64,000 nt of DNA, from the NCBI GenBank assembly GCA_026392455.1, contig JAPLCB010000008.1:1-64000 (forward strand). The letters run 5' to 3'. Under the pieces are notes generated by a model. It saw nothing but the letters and a program-made list of their open reading frames with translations. It searched no databases and was not told where the DNA came from. Position numbers and translations under genes: made by a program. The DNA is from Propionibacteriales bacterium. Lineage in GTDB: Bacteria > Actinomycetota > Actinomycetes > Propionibacteriales > Nocardioidaceae. Below, in pieces: positions 23,895 through 33,184 of the stretch (the stretch's first letter is position 1; each line of letters starts with the position of its first letter).

Positions 23895-24046
23895 TGGGGG
23901 CCCTTGACCATGGCCTTGACGGCCTTCATGGCTGCTGCGTGGTGCGTCGTCGTTGCACCGGCAAACCGGGAGGCGCGCACGACGAAGCTCGACGGGGATA
24001 CGTTCGCCGTCTGCCAGGACTGATTGAGCGTCTGCTGGATCTTCAT
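23870..24046 (-). CDS. whiB7 leader peptide (upstream ORF)
   Basis: A 58-codon ORF preceded by GGAGGTG 8 nt before its ATG, starting MKIQQTLNQSWQTANVSPSS and ending GPQPWSPPVT. It covers most of the whiB7 leader, and its final codons contain the 5' arm of the antiterminator. Slow or stalled translation near the end, which holds a Pro-rich PQPWSPP stretch, would control terminator formation. Upstream ORFs with attenuators are established for whiB7/wblC; this particular peptide is inferred. Confidence 0.7.
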   Translation of the reverse strand: MKIQQTLNQSWQTANVSPSSFVVRASRFAGATTTHHAAAMKAVKAMVKGPQPWSPPVT

Positions 24047-24091
24047 GAGTCGTGCACCTCCTTCAACGGGTCGAAATCTGTGGGCAGAGAC

Positions 24092-24130
24092 AAGGTACGC
24101 CCGGGTTCCGTAAGGGCGCAAATCATTTAA
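24092..24130 (-). promoter_or_regulatory. Putative autoregulated whiB7 promoter
   Basis: On the minus strand an AT-rich element (TTAAATGATT, 24130-24121) abuts -35 TTGCGC (24121-24116). An 18-nt spacer leads to -10 TACCTT (24097-24092). WhiB7-dependent promoters are known for an AT-rich box just upstream of the -35. It lies in the 91-nt gap after uvrD2, 46 nt before the leader ORF. Confidence 0.55.
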
Positions 24131-24137
24131 CGACGGC

Positions 24138-26192
24138 TCAGCGCCCGAGGACGTCGAGCAGCTCCTCGGCGTACTTCTCGACCTTCGCCGGGCCGATCCC
24201 CTTGATCCCGGACAGCGCACCGCGGTCGGCCGGCCGGACCTCCGCGAGCGCTTCGAGGGTCGCGTCGGAGAAGACCACGTAGGCCGGCACCTCGTCGGCC
24301 TCGGCCCGTTGCTTGCGCCAGGCGCGCAACGACTCGAAGAGCTCCTCGTCGTACGGGATCGGGCAGTCGTTGCAGAACCCGCGGTTGCGTTCCTTCGAGC
24401 TCGCCAGCGGCTGCTGGCAGAGCTTGCACATGGCTGCTTTGCCGCGTTTGCGGGCGGTGCTCGCCCGGGCCGCCTCGGGCCGGTCGAGGACCGAGGCCGG
24501 ACGCAGCCCGGAGAGGAACCGTGACGGCTTGCGACGGGCCTGTCCCCCGGGGTTGCGGGCCAGCGACCAGGAGAGCATCAGGTGCTTGCGTGCCCGGGTG
24601 ACGCCGACGTACAGCAGCCGGCGCTCCTCCTCGACCGCAGCGGGGGTGTCGGCGTAGGTGATCGGCATCGAGCCCTCCTGCATGCCGGCCAGGAACACCG
24701 CATCCCACTCGAGGCCCTTCGCCGTGTGCAGGGTCGCCAGGGTGACGCCTTCGGCAACCGGCGCGTGCTGCTCGTGCGCCCGACGGTCCAGCTCGGCGAC
24801 GAAGCCCTCCAGGGTCGGCGCGAGCTCGACCGTCGCGTACTCCTCGGCCTGGGAGACCAGCGCCATCAGCGACTCCCACCGGTCACGGGCCTGGCCCCGG
24901 GCGGCCGGGGCCTCGGTCGACCACCCCATGCCCGCGAGAACCGCGGAGACCTGGTCGAGCATCCCCTCACGAGCAGCCTCCCCGGCGCGGAGACTGGCCC
25001 GCAGCAGAGCCAGTGCCTGGCGCACCTCGGGTCGCTCGAAGAACCGGGCCGCACCACGGACGACGTACGGGATCCGGCGCGCGGTCAGTGCCTCCTCGAA
25101 CTGCTCGGACTGCGCGTTGATCCGGAAGAGCACCGCCATCTCCCGCAACGGGACACCGGCCGCCTGGAGCCGGGCCACCTCGGCGGCGACCGCGTCCGCC
25201 TCGGCGACCTCGTCGGCCGACTCCTGCCAGGTGATCTCGGCCCCGGCCGGCTGCTGGGCGCGCAGCTGCACCGCGCCGGTGGCAGTCCCGGCGAGGAGGC
25301 TGTTGGCGGCAGCGATCACCTGCGGCGTCGACCGGTAGTTGCGGACCAGCTCGACGTTGGTCGTGCCGGGGTACTTCTTGGCGAAGTCGGTCAGGTACGA
25401 CGCCCGGGCCCCCGCGAAGGAGTAGATCGTCTGCGCCGGGTCGCCGACCACGCAGAGCTCGTTGCGGCCGCCCAGCCAGAGCTCGAGCAGCGCCGACTGG
25501 ATCGGGCTGACGTCCTGGAACTCGTCGACGACGAACCACTTGTACTGCGAGCGCACCGACGCGGCGACCCGGTCGTCCTCGCTCAACAGGGCCGCGCCGA
25601 TCAGGAGGACGTCCTCCATGTCCATCCGGCCCTGCTCGCGCTTGAGCTCCTCGTACGTCGAGAACACGTGGGCGACCTCGCCGTGGCTCAGGCCGCTCAC
25701 CTCGCGGCCGTGCCGCGGGGCGAGCTGCTCGTAGTCGTCGGGCCGGACGTTGGTCACCTTGGACCACTCGATCTCGCTGGCCAGGTCGCGGAGCCGGGCC
25801 TGGTCGACCTCGAGCCGGTTGCGGCGGGCCGCTCCGGCCACGATCGGGATCTTCGAGGCGGTCAGCTCCGGCGGCTCGCCGCCGTAGACCTTGGGCCAGA
25901 AGTAGCGGACCTGGCGCAGCGCGGCGGCGTGGAAGGTGCGGGCCTGGACACCGGGGGCGCCCAAGGACCGCAACCGGGTGCGCATCTCGCCGGCCGCGCG
26001 CGCCGTGAAGGTGACCGCGAGCACCTCCGACGGGTTGTAGACCCCCGTCGCGACGCCGTACGCGATCCGGTGGGTGATCGCCCGGGTCTTGCCGGTGCCG
26101 GCCCCGGCGAGCACCCGGACCGGACCACGGAGCGCCTCGGCCACCTGCCGCTGCTCGGGGTCGAGCGCTTCGAGAAGGCGTTCGGCACTCAC
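24138..26192 (-). CDS. uvrD2: ATP-dependent DNA helicase UvrD2
   Basis: A 684-residue superfamily 1A helicase of the actinobacterial UvrD2 type. Walker A GAGTGKT lies near residue 31, the Walker B region VVDEFQDVSPIQ and motif IV-VI blocks (ATLHTAKGLEWDAVF, LLYVGVTRARKHL) follow. The C-terminal tetracysteine segment CKLC...CNDC (about 589-611) and the HRDC domain (about 615-684) are the UvrD2 hallmarks. The GTG at 26190-26192 is used. It is divergent from the mycoredoxin gene and precedes whiB7, as in mycobacteria. Confidence 0.93.
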   Translation of the reverse strand: MSAERLLEALDPEQRQVAEALRGPVRVLAGAGTGKTRAITHRIAYGVATGVYNPSEVLAVTFTARAAGEMRTRLRSLGAPGVQARTFHAAALRQVRYFWPKVYGGEPPELTASKIPIVAGAARRNRLEVDQARLRDLASEIEWSKVTNVRPDDYEQLAPRHGREVSGLSHGEVAHVFSTYEELKREQGRMDMEDVLLIGAALLSEDDRVAASVRSQYKWFVVDEFQDVSPIQSALLELWLGGRNELCVVGDPAQTIYSFAGARASYLTDFAKKYPGTTNVELVRNYRSTPQVIAAANSLLAGTATGAVQLRAQQPAGAEITWQESADEVAEADAVAAEVARLQAAGVPLREMAVLFRINAQSEQFEEALTARRIPYVVRGAARFFERPEVRQALALLRASLRAGEAAREGMLDQVSAVLAGMGWSTEAPAARGQARDRWESLMALVSQAEEYATVELAPTLEGFVAELDRRAHEQHAPVAEGVTLATLHTAKGLEWDAVFLAGMQEGSMPITYADTPAAVEEERRLLYVGVTRARKHLMLSWSLARNPGGQARRKPSRFLSGLRPASVLDRPEAARASTARKRGKAAMCKLCQQPLASSKERNRGFCNDCPIPYDEELFESLRAWRKQRAEADEVPAYVVFSDATLEALAEVRPADRGALSGIKGIGPAKVEKYAEELLDVLGR

Positions 26193-26312
26193 GGGTTGGT
26201 CACCTCAGGTCTGGTCGGTAGGCAAGCAGCCTAGTTGGGGCCACGGACAACGACCGCAGCTGACCGGGGTCGAGCCGGGAATGGTCGCAGCCGGATCGCT
26301 GTTGGCGAAGGT

Positions 26313-26576
26313 GTGAACGACACCAACGACGCGCGCTTCGTCATGTACTCCACCACCTGGTGCGGCTACTGCCACCGGCTGAAGTCCCAGCTCAACCGCG
26401 AAGGCATCGAGTTCGAGGTCATCGACATGGAGCAGACGCCGGGTGCGGTGGACGTCGTGATGAAGGTCAACAACGGCAACCAGACGGTCCCGACCCTGGT
26501 CTACTCCGACGGTACGGCGCAGACGAACCCGTCGGTCGCCCAGGTGAAGGCCAAGCTCGCGTCACTGGCCGGCTAG
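26313..26576 (+). CDS. mrx1: Mycoredoxin (glutaredoxin-like)
   Basis: An 87-residue glutaredoxin-fold protein with active site WCGYC (Cys17/Cys20) near the N-terminus and the cis-Pro segment NQTVPTLVYSDG. Mycoredoxins reduce mycothiol-mixed disulfides in actinobacteria, so mycothiol is expected in this organism. GTG at 26313 is chosen; a later ATG would remove the first beta-strand. Confidence 0.9.
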   Translation: MNDTNDARFVMYSTTWCGYCHRLKSQLNREGIEFEVIDMEQTPGAVDVVMKVNNGNQTVPTLVYSDGTAQTNPSVAQVKAKLASLAG

Positions 26577-26604
26577 GACCGTCCGAGGCCCTATCGTCTG
26601 AGAC

Positions 26605-27636
26605 GTGACCAGGACACGCGCTCGCGGGATCGATGCGCTGCGCGTCCTGGGGATGCTCGCCATCGTCGCGGGCCACCTGTGGACCTTCGCACCGTGGGTC
26701 CGGCCCTGGCTGTTCACCTGGCACGTGCCGTTGTTCTTCGTGCTGGTCGGCCTGTTCTGGTCCCCGACGCGGACGGTTCTCGCCGAGGTCCGGTTCCGCG
26801 CCCTGACCCTGCTGGTCCCGTTCGTGTTGTGGGCCGTGATCCTGATCGCGACCGGGCCGCGCGACCTGTGGTCCCAGCAGCTGGACGACTTCACCCGAGC
26901 CACCTGGTCGACAGGGTCCTACCAGACCCCGTTCTGGGCCTTCTGGTTCCTGCCCGCACTGTTCTGGGGCGCTGTCTGGTTCCGGATCGCCGGTCTGCTC
27001 CCCCTGGCGATGCGCGCCGTCGCCCTCGTCGGTGCCGCGGTGGTGGTCGCCCAGGTCCCCGCAGTCGGGGATCACACGCCGCTCCTCGCTGCACAGGGCC
27101 TGATCTGCGCCCTGTGGATCTTCGCCGGAGAGCTCCTGGGGCGGGCACGGCAGTTCTGGCGGGCGGACCCGAACCGACGATTGCTGGCCGCAGCCGGCGG
27201 TCTCGCGCTCCTGGTCGTTGCGGCCATCTTCGTCGACTCCTCCCGCGGCACCGATCGCGTCCTCGCTCTCGACCTCCGCGCCAGCTACCTCGGCAGCGAC
27301 CCGCTGGTCTCGGTGACCCTGTCCCTGGTCGTCTGCGCGTCTCTGGTCATGGTCTTCGACTGGGTCCCCGACCCTGCGCTGCCCGCGGTGATCCACGACC
27401 TCGCCCGCGGCTCCCTGGTGGTGATGGTCGTGCACGTCGCTGTGATCGACTGGATCTCCGGGCTCGCCGCTCCGTCGGTTCGCCTGCTGGCGGTCGTCGC
27501 GGCGGCGTCGTGGGGTGTCGCCCTGGTCCTGACCTCGATGAACCGGACCTCCTGGCTCACCGGTGCAGCGCCCAAACAAGGGCCCCGCTCCCTAGACTCG
27601 TCCCGTGCTGGACGCCGAGACCGAACCCTTCGCTGA
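26605..27636 (+). CDS. Membrane acyltransferase (acyltransferase-3 family)
   Basis: A 343-residue polytopic membrane protein with about ten hydrophobic segments. It starts RARGIDALRVLGMLAIVAGH, the acyltransferase-3 signature with the likely catalytic His in VAGHLW, and continues with WHVPLFFVLVGLFW. Such proteins O-acylate extracellular glycans or lipids. The last 32 nt overlap the start of the downstream membrane glycosyltransferase gene, so they probably modify or build the same surface polymer. Confidence 0.8.
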   Translation: MTRTRARGIDALRVLGMLAIVAGHLWTFAPWVRPWLFTWHVPLFFVLVGLFWSPTRTVLAEVRFRALTLLVPFVLWAVILIATGPRDLWSQQLDDFTRATWSTGSYQTPFWAFWFLPALFWGAVWFRIAGLLPLAMRAVALVGAAVVVAQVPAVGDHTPLLAAQGLICALWIFAGELLGRARQFWRADPNRRLLAAAGGLALLVVAAIFVDSSRGTDRVLALDLRASYLGSDPLVSVTLSLVVCASLVMVFDWVPDPALPAVIHDLARGSLVVMVVHVAVIDWISGLAAPSVRLLAVVAAASWGVALVLTSMNRTSWLTGAAPKQGPRSLDSSRAGRRDRTLR

Positions 27637-29665
27637 GCCGGTTCGGGCCAGCACGCCCCGGCTGGGTCGGACCGGACTCGCCGCCGTTGTCGTCCCGGCC
27701 GCGGTGTCGTTGCTGTTCAGCCTGTCCTTCTTGCTACGCCCCGGTCTCCTGACCGGCGCCCGGAACCGTTGGGACGGGTACGACGACGGGGTCTACCTGG
27801 GCGCGGCGATCCGCCTGGTCCACGGTGACCTCCCGTACCGCGACTTCGCCTTCCTGCACCCACCAGGGATCTCGTTGCTGCTGGCCCCCTTCGCAGCAGT
27901 CGGCGAGGTGACCTCCGGAACCACCGCGCTCGCGCTCGCCCGTCTGGCCACGGTCCTGGTCATCGCCGTGAACGTCGCGCTGGCTGCGCTGGCCGTACGC
28001 CACCGCGGGACGGTGGCGATGGCGACGGCCGGGACGGTCCTGGCCTGCTACCCGTTGGCCATCACGACAGCGAACACGGTCCGCCTGGAACCGTTCCTCA
28101 TCTTCTTCTGCCTGCTCGGGGTGACGCTCCTCTTCGAGGACGGTCGGATCGCCCCAGGACGCCGTACCTTCTGGGCCGGGGTCGCTCTCGGATTCGCCGG
28201 AACGATCAAGGTGTGGGCCGTCCTGCCCCTGCTGCCGGTCGTCGTTCTCTGCGTCCTGCGCGGCTGGCGGCCGACCGCGACCTTGGCCCGGGGAGGGGTG
28301 CTCGGCTTCGGGCTGCCCGTGCTCCCCTTCTTCCTGGCGGCGCCCTCGGAGTTCGTCCGCGACGTCATCGGCGCCCAGCTGGGGCGGGTCGTGCCACCGG
28401 ACCTGTACCCGGTGAAGTTGCGGCTCTCCTACCTCACCGGCACGTTCGGGATCCCGGACCTGTCCGATGCGGCGGGGGCCGCGACCGTCGTCAGCGCAGG
28501 CGTGGCCGTCCTGCTCGGTGCCGGATACCTGGTGGCACGACCCACCCTGCGACCAGCCGACCTGGTAGCGCCGCTGTCCGCTGCGGTCGTGGTGCTCGCT
28601 CTGCTCAAGTCGCCGAGCATCTACCCGCACTACGCGTCGTTCGCAGCGCCCTACCTGGCGATGACGCTGGGGATCGCACTCTCCGCCCTGCTCGGCCCGG
28701 TACTCGCGCGCGCCAACGGCCTGTGGGCACCGCCGGTTGCCCTGGTCTCGGTGGCCGTCCTCCTGGGGGCGGTCGGGCTCGACCAGCAGTCGGCCTTCTC
28801 CCAGCGGTACCAGGACGAGACGAACCCGCCACTGACGAGCAGCGCGGCCGTCATCCCCCGGGGGGCGTGCGTCCTGTCCGACCAGCCGATGCAGCTGATC
28901 GTGACCGACCGCCTCGCCGGGGACGGGAGCTGTCCGGACGAGGTAGACCTGTTCGGCGTCTGGCTGGTCCGCAACCAGGGCCGGGAGCCGTCGTTCGACG
29001 GACCGATCACGACCTCGTTCGCGGCCTCGTTCGCCCGGGACCTGGCCCGGGTCGACTACCTCTGGGTGGTCGCTCGCCGCTCCAGCTTCGTCCCCTGGTC
29101 CCCCGCGCTCGGGGTCTGGTTCGACAGCCAGTTCCGCGTCGTGCACGAAGAGCGTCGGGCGGTGATCTACCAGCGGACCGGAGACGTACCGCCGCCGCCG
29201 GCCTCGCTGCTGGCGCGCAACCTCTCCGCCGGTGAGCTGGTGGCCCAGGGGTTGCAGCTCGAGCGGCTGGGCGACGTCACCAACGCCCTGACCGCCTACC
29301 GGGCGGCACTGGTCGTCGATGCGGAGGACCCGGTCGCGAACTTCGACGTCGGTCACCTGCTGCAAGACCGCGGGGACGTCGACGGCGCCCGGACGTCCTA
29401 CCTCCGAGCTGTCGACAGTGACCCCCGGTTCGTCCCGGCGCTCTACAACCTCGGCGTCCTCGAGACCGAGAAGAACCCGGAGGCCGCGATCGAGTGGTTC
29501 CGTCGGGCGCTGAAGGTGGAGCCGGGCAAGGCGTCGGCCCTCCTGAACCTCGGGGTCCTCCTGTCCCGTTCCGGGGACGCCGCCGAGGGCAGCGAGCTGA
29601 TCGAGCGGGCACTCGTGCTCGACCCGGGCCTGCGCTCGTCGGTGCCCGACGACCTCACCCGGTGA
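27605..29665 (+). CDS. Polytopic membrane glycosyltransferase-like protein fused to TPR
   Basis: A 686-residue protein. Residues about 25-395 are about 10-12 membrane helices with an early extracytoplasmic DDGVYLGAAIRLVHGDLPYRDFAFLHPPG-type loop, typical of GT39/GT87-class transferases that use polyprenyl-phosphate sugars. About 400-545 is an extracytoplasmic domain, and 550-686 is four TPR-like repeats (FDVGHLLQDRGDVDGARTSYLRA, YNLGVLETEKNPEAAIEWFRRAL and others). GTG start. The acceptor is unknown. Fusion of a GT-C-like module to TPRs is uncommon enough to note. Confidence 0.78.
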   Translation: MLDAETEPFAEPVRASTPRLGRTGLAAVVVPAAVSLLFSLSFLLRPGLLTGARNRWDGYDDGVYLGAAIRLVHGDLPYRDFAFLHPPGISLLLAPFAAVGEVTSGTTALALARLATVLVIAVNVALAALAVRHRGTVAMATAGTVLACYPLAITTANTVRLEPFLIFFCLLGVTLLFEDGRIAPGRRTFWAGVALGFAGTIKVWAVLPLLPVVVLCVLRGWRPTATLARGGVLGFGLPVLPFFLAAPSEFVRDVIGAQLGRVVPPDLYPVKLRLSYLTGTFGIPDLSDAAGAATVVSAGVAVLLGAGYLVARPTLRPADLVAPLSAAVVVLALLKSPSIYPHYASFAAPYLAMTLGIALSALLGPVLARANGLWAPPVALVSVAVLLGAVGLDQQSAFSQRYQDETNPPLTSSAAVIPRGACVLSDQPMQLIVTDRLAGDGSCPDEVDLFGVWLVRNQGREPSFDGPITTSFAASFARDLARVDYLWVVARRSSFVPWSPALGVWFDSQFRVVHEERRAVIYQRTGDVPPPPASLLARNLSAGELVAQGLQLERLGDVTNALTAYRAALVVDAEDPVANFDVGHLLQDRGDVDGARTSYLRAVDSDPRFVPALYNLGVLETEKNPEAAIEWFRRALKVEPGKASALLNLGVLLSRSGDAAEGSELIERALVLDPGLRSSVPDDLTR

Positions 29666-29674
29666 CGGTCCGGC

Positions 29675-30568
29675 TCACCACTGCCCGGGGAGCGCCTCGC
29701 CGTACCAGTGCTCGATCAGGGATCGCGAGATCGAGATCCCACCAGGCAGCAACAAGGTCCCGGCCTCGGCCTCGGCCTTCATCTGCTCGCGGGTGAACCA
29801 GCGGGCGTCCTCGATCTCCTCGCCATCGACCGAGATGTCCACCGAGGTGGCCTTGGCCAGGCAGCCGATCATCAGGCTCCGGGGCAGCGGCCACGGCTGG
29901 GAGCCGAAGTACTCGACCTCACCGACGCCGATGCCGGACTCCTCCAGCACCTCGCGGCGGACGGCTTGCTCGATCGACTCACCGGGCTCGACGAAGCCGG
30001 CGAGCGTGGAGTACCGGCCCGGCGGCCAGGACGGGTGCCGACCCAGCAGGCAGCGGTCGTCGGGGGCCTCGCCGTCGGTGACGACCATGATCACCGCCGG
30101 ATCGGTGCGCGGGAACTCCTCACGGCCGCAGTCGGTGCAACGCAGCACGTGTCCCAGGTGCATCACCTCGTAGCTGCCGCCACAACGGACGCAGTGCCGG
30201 GTCGCCCAGATCCACTCGGCGATACCGATGGCGTGGACCACCAGGGCCGCCTCGTCCTCGGTGACCGCGAGGACCAGGCCGCGCAGCGGCACCCAGTCGG
30301 GGCCGGCGTTCACCGAGTCGGTGATCACGGCGAACGAGACCACCCCGTCACGCTCGCCGAGCAGGACCCGGGTGCCCTCGGGTGCCTGCGCCGGGGAGAC
30401 CCAGGCGTAGGACCCGTCGACGAGCTGGATCCGGGTGCCCGCGACGACCAGCACCCGGGTGGCGTCGCTGGCCCAGACCTCGGCCAACCAGTCCTCGTCG
30501 GTACGGCGGTGGCCGATCCGGTCGTGCGGGTAGCTGGAGAACGCGATCGGCGTGGTGCTCGCTGTCAT
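29675..30568 (-). CDS. nudC: NAD+ diphosphatase NudC
   Basis: A 297-residue NADH pyrophosphatase that cleaves NAD(H) to NMN(H) and AMP and can remove NAD caps from RNA. The zinc ribbon uses Cys126, Cys129, Cys144 and Cys147. The Nudix box GFVEPGESIEQAVRREVLEESG is intact, and the NudC-specific SQPWPLPRSLMIGC motif follows. The ATG at 30566-30568 overlaps the stop of the upstream peptidase gene. It converges with the TPR fusion gene 9 bp away. Confidence 0.93.
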   Translation of the reverse strand: MTASTTPIAFSSYPHDRIGHRRTDEDWLAEVWASDATRVLVVAGTRIQLVDGSYAWVSPAQAPEGTRVLLGERDGVVSFAVITDSVNAGPDWVPLRGLVLAVTEDEAALVVHAIGIAEWIWATRHCVRCGGSYEVMHLGHVLRCTDCGREEFPRTDPAVIMVVTDGEAPDDRCLLGRHPSWPPGRYSTLAGFVEPGESIEQAVRREVLEESGIGVGEVEYFGSQPWPLPRSLMIGCLAKATSVDISVDGEEIEDARWFTREQMKAEAEAGTLLLPGGISISRSLIEHWYGEALPGQW

Positions 30569-32466
30569 CGGGCCAGCCAATCAGTAAATGCCTCGGTGTT
30601 GTACGGCCGCCCGAGAAACTCCTCCACCAACGCAGCAGCGTCGGCCGACCCGCCAGCGGCTAGGACCAGGTCGCGGTAGCGGGCCGCCTGCCCGGGCTCG
30701 AAGAGGTCCTCGGGGTCGAAGGCGCTGAACAGGTCCTTGGCGATCACCAGCGACCAGAAGTAGGTGTAGTACGCCGACGTGTAGCCGTCGAGATGGCCGA
30801 ACCCGGCATGGAAGTGCGATCCGGGGATCGGCGCGATCAGGTTGTACTGCCGGTGCAGCTCGAACAGCCTGGCAGTCAGGTCGGTCGGGACTTCCTGGTG
30901 GAACCGGTAGGAGACGGCGGCGTAGAACATCTGGGTGCGCGCCAGCAGGCCCTTGCCGAACTCGTCCGCGGCCCGCATCTTGTCGACCAGCTCGGTCGGG
31001 ATCGGGGTGCCGGCCGCATCGGTGGCGAACATCTGCAGCACCCGGGCGTCCCAGGCCCACTCCTCCAGCATCTGCGAGGGCGCCTCCACGAAGTCCCACT
31101 CGGTGGCGACGCCGGAGAACCGAACCCAGTCGTGGCGGCCCGCGAGCACGTGGTGCATCAGGTGGCCGAACTCGTGGAAGAGGGTGACGACCTCGGCGTG
31201 GTCCATCAGGCCGCGCGGGAAGTTGCAGACCAGCACCCCTTCGGGCAGCTGCCGGTCGCGCACCCCGGGCACCAGGTCGAACTGGGCGGCGTGGTTGTAC
31301 TTGCGCTCGCGCGGGTGCAGGTCCAGGTGGATCCGTCCGAGGAGCTCGCCGTCGAGGTGGACGTCGTAGGTGGTGACGTCGGGGTGCCAGGTGGGTGCCG
31401 CCACGGGTACGTAGGTCAGCCCGAAGAGCCGGGCGGTGACGTCGAGCAGCCCCTGGTGGACGCGGCCGAAGTCGAAGTACCGGCGTACCGCCTGGGCGTC
31501 CACGCCGTACTGCTCGCGCTTGACGGCCTCGAAGCAGTACCGCCAGTTCGACTGGTCGATCTCCTCGATCCCGTCCCGCGCCCCGCGCTCGGCCAGGATC
31601 GCGAGGTCGCGGCGACCAGCGGTCTCGGAGTCCGCCGCGATCCGGTCGATGAAATCGGCGATGGCCGGGCCGCTGCCGATCATCTTGACCTCGGCGTCGA
31701 AGGCCGGCCAGTCCGGGTAGCCGAGCAGCTGGGCCTTGTCACGGCGCAGCGCCAGCAGGTCGGCGAGGACGCCCTCGTTCTCCGGCCAGGCCAGGTTGAA
31801 GTACTCGTTCGCCACGGCTCGTCGTGCGTCCGGGTCGGTACTGAAGGTGAGGAACGGGTGCACGTCGGGGTACTCGGTGGTGATGGTCACCCGACCGTTC
31901 TCGTCGACGGGATGGTCGGCGACGAAGTCAGCCGGGAGCCCTGCCAGCGACGCGGGGTCGACCTCGATGCTGCGTCGGCCGTCGCGGATGTTCCGGCCGA
32001 AGGCCTGGCTGAGCTCGGTCTGGCGCTCGTTGAGGATGCGGAGCTCGGTGCGGGTGGCCTCGTCCCGGTCGACCCCGGCCCTCCGGAAGCTCCGCAGGGC
32101 GTCGGCAAGCACGCGCCGGGCGGGACCGTCGAGGTCCTCGGGAGCCAGTGCGCTCAGCTGGTCGAACACCTCCCGGTCCATCATCAGCTCGCTGCTGAAC
32201 CGGCGCACCTCGACCTCGATCGCCTCGGCGAGATCGATGATCGCGGGATCGGGGTGGACCGAGGAGAGCAGCCCGGTGACAGCCGACGCGTTGCCGATCG
32301 AGATCGCGGCATCGTTCCAGCACTGGAGGACCGCGACCCCGGACGTCGTCTTGAGCCGCGCGACGTGGCTCTCCGCGTCGGCCAGCGAACCGCGCGACCG
32401 TTGCTCGAGCCAGCCGGCCCAGTCCTCGGTACCGGCGGGGAACGCGAGCAGCTCAGTCGGTTGCAT
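30565..32466 (-). CDS. M3-family oligopeptidase (thimet/PepF-like)
   Basis: A 633-residue zinc metallopeptidase that degrades short peptides in the cytoplasm; no signal sequence. The active site HEFGHLMHH is near residue 429, with the third ligand Glu in the following WDFVEAPSQMLEEWAWD helix. Closing residues FHAGFGHLDGYTSAYYTYFWS match the family's substrate-binding end. Coupled to nudC by a 4-nt overlap. Confidence 0.92.
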   Translation of the reverse strand: MQPTELLAFPAGTEDWAGWLEQRSRGSLADAESHVARLKTTSGVAVLQCWNDAAISIGNASAVTGLLSSVHPDPAIIDLAEAIEVEVRRFSSELMMDREVFDQLSALAPEDLDGPARRVLADALRSFRRAGVDRDEATRTELRILNERQTELSQAFGRNIRDGRRSIEVDPASLAGLPADFVADHPVDENGRVTITTEYPDVHPFLTFSTDPDARRAVANEYFNLAWPENEGVLADLLALRRDKAQLLGYPDWPAFDAEVKMIGSGPAIADFIDRIAADSETAGRRDLAILAERGARDGIEEIDQSNWRYCFEAVKREQYGVDAQAVRRYFDFGRVHQGLLDVTARLFGLTYVPVAAPTWHPDVTTYDVHLDGELLGRIHLDLHPRERKYNHAAQFDLVPGVRDRQLPEGVLVCNFPRGLMDHAEVVTLFHEFGHLMHHVLAGRHDWVRFSGVATEWDFVEAPSQMLEEWAWDARVLQMFATDAAGTPIPTELVDKMRAADEFGKGLLARTQMFYAAVSYRFHQEVPTDLTARLFELHRQYNLIAPIPGSHFHAGFGHLDGYTSAYYTYFWSLVIAKDLFSAFDPEDLFEPGQAARYRDLVLAAGGSADAAALVEEFLGRPYNTEAFTDWLAR

Positions 32467-32491
32467 GCGCCGAGGCTAGTCGGTGCCGACC

Positions 32492-33184
32492 TCACCGTCC
32501 GACCTCGCGGGCGGTCACGACCAGGTTGGCCGTGTAGTGGAACCCGCCTCCGGCGGTACTCACCCGGTGGGCGCAGGTGACCAGGTGCAGCAGGTGCGGG
32601 CCGGTGACCCGGAAGAGCCGGGCCGGTACGCCGCGGTTGCGCGGGTAGCGATGGATCGCGGTCACCACGAACCGGTGCCGGTCACCGCGGACGCCGCTCC
32701 AGGTGATCACCGTGCCGGGCCGCACCTCCCGCAACCGACTGAGGGCACCGGGCCGGTCGTGGGAGTCCGAGACGTGGCCGGACAGGACGCTGCTCCCGAT
32801 CCGGTCGCCCACGGCAGCCGTCGTCCGCAGCCAGCCGATCCGGGTCGGGTTGTCCGGGAGGGCCATCACCCCGCCGTCCAGGCCGACCGCGTCGACCGGA
32901 GCGACGATCCGCAGGCTCGGAACCCGGAGAGTCCCGGCCGTGCTGCCACGCCTGGCGACCGTCGCGCCGGCGGGGGCTTGGTAGTTCCGGGCCAGGTACT
33001 GCGGTTGAGCGCGGGCCGTCGGCACATCCGGGGACAGATTCGAGGGCAGCACGGGCCCGACCCGGGCAGCGGGTGCGGCCGGTCGCTCGACGGACGAAGC
33101 GGTCGGCGTCGGTGCCTCGGTGGCGGACGGGCCGCACGCCGTCACCAGCAGGATCAGGCCGGCCAGGGCGGTGCGCCCGATCAC
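32492..33184 (-). CDS. Class F-like sortase with lipoprotein signal
   Basis: A 230-residue transpeptidase-fold protein. Catalytic triad candidates are His137 (LSGHVSD), Cys204 (LVTCAHR) and Arg207, with strands LRVPSLRIVAPV and YTANLVVTA framing the sortase barrel. The N-terminus carries a lipobox, ILLVTAC (Cys17), so it may be lipid-anchored on the outer membrane face. The GTG start overlaps the stop of the upstream secreted protein (GTGA). Class F sortases anchor LPxTG-type proteins, but the coupled partner shows no such motif. Confidence 0.82.
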   Translation of the reverse strand: MIGRTALAGLILLVTACGPSATEAPTPTASSVERPAAPAARVGPVLPSNLSPDVPTARAQPQYLARNYQAPAGATVARRGSTAGTLRVPSLRIVAPVDAVGLDGGVMALPDNPTRIGWLRTTAAVGDRIGSSVLSGHVSDSHDRPGALSRLREVRPGTVITWSGVRGDRHRFVVTAIHRYPRNRGVPARLFRVTGPHLLHLVTCAHRVSTAGGGFHYTANLVVTAREVGR

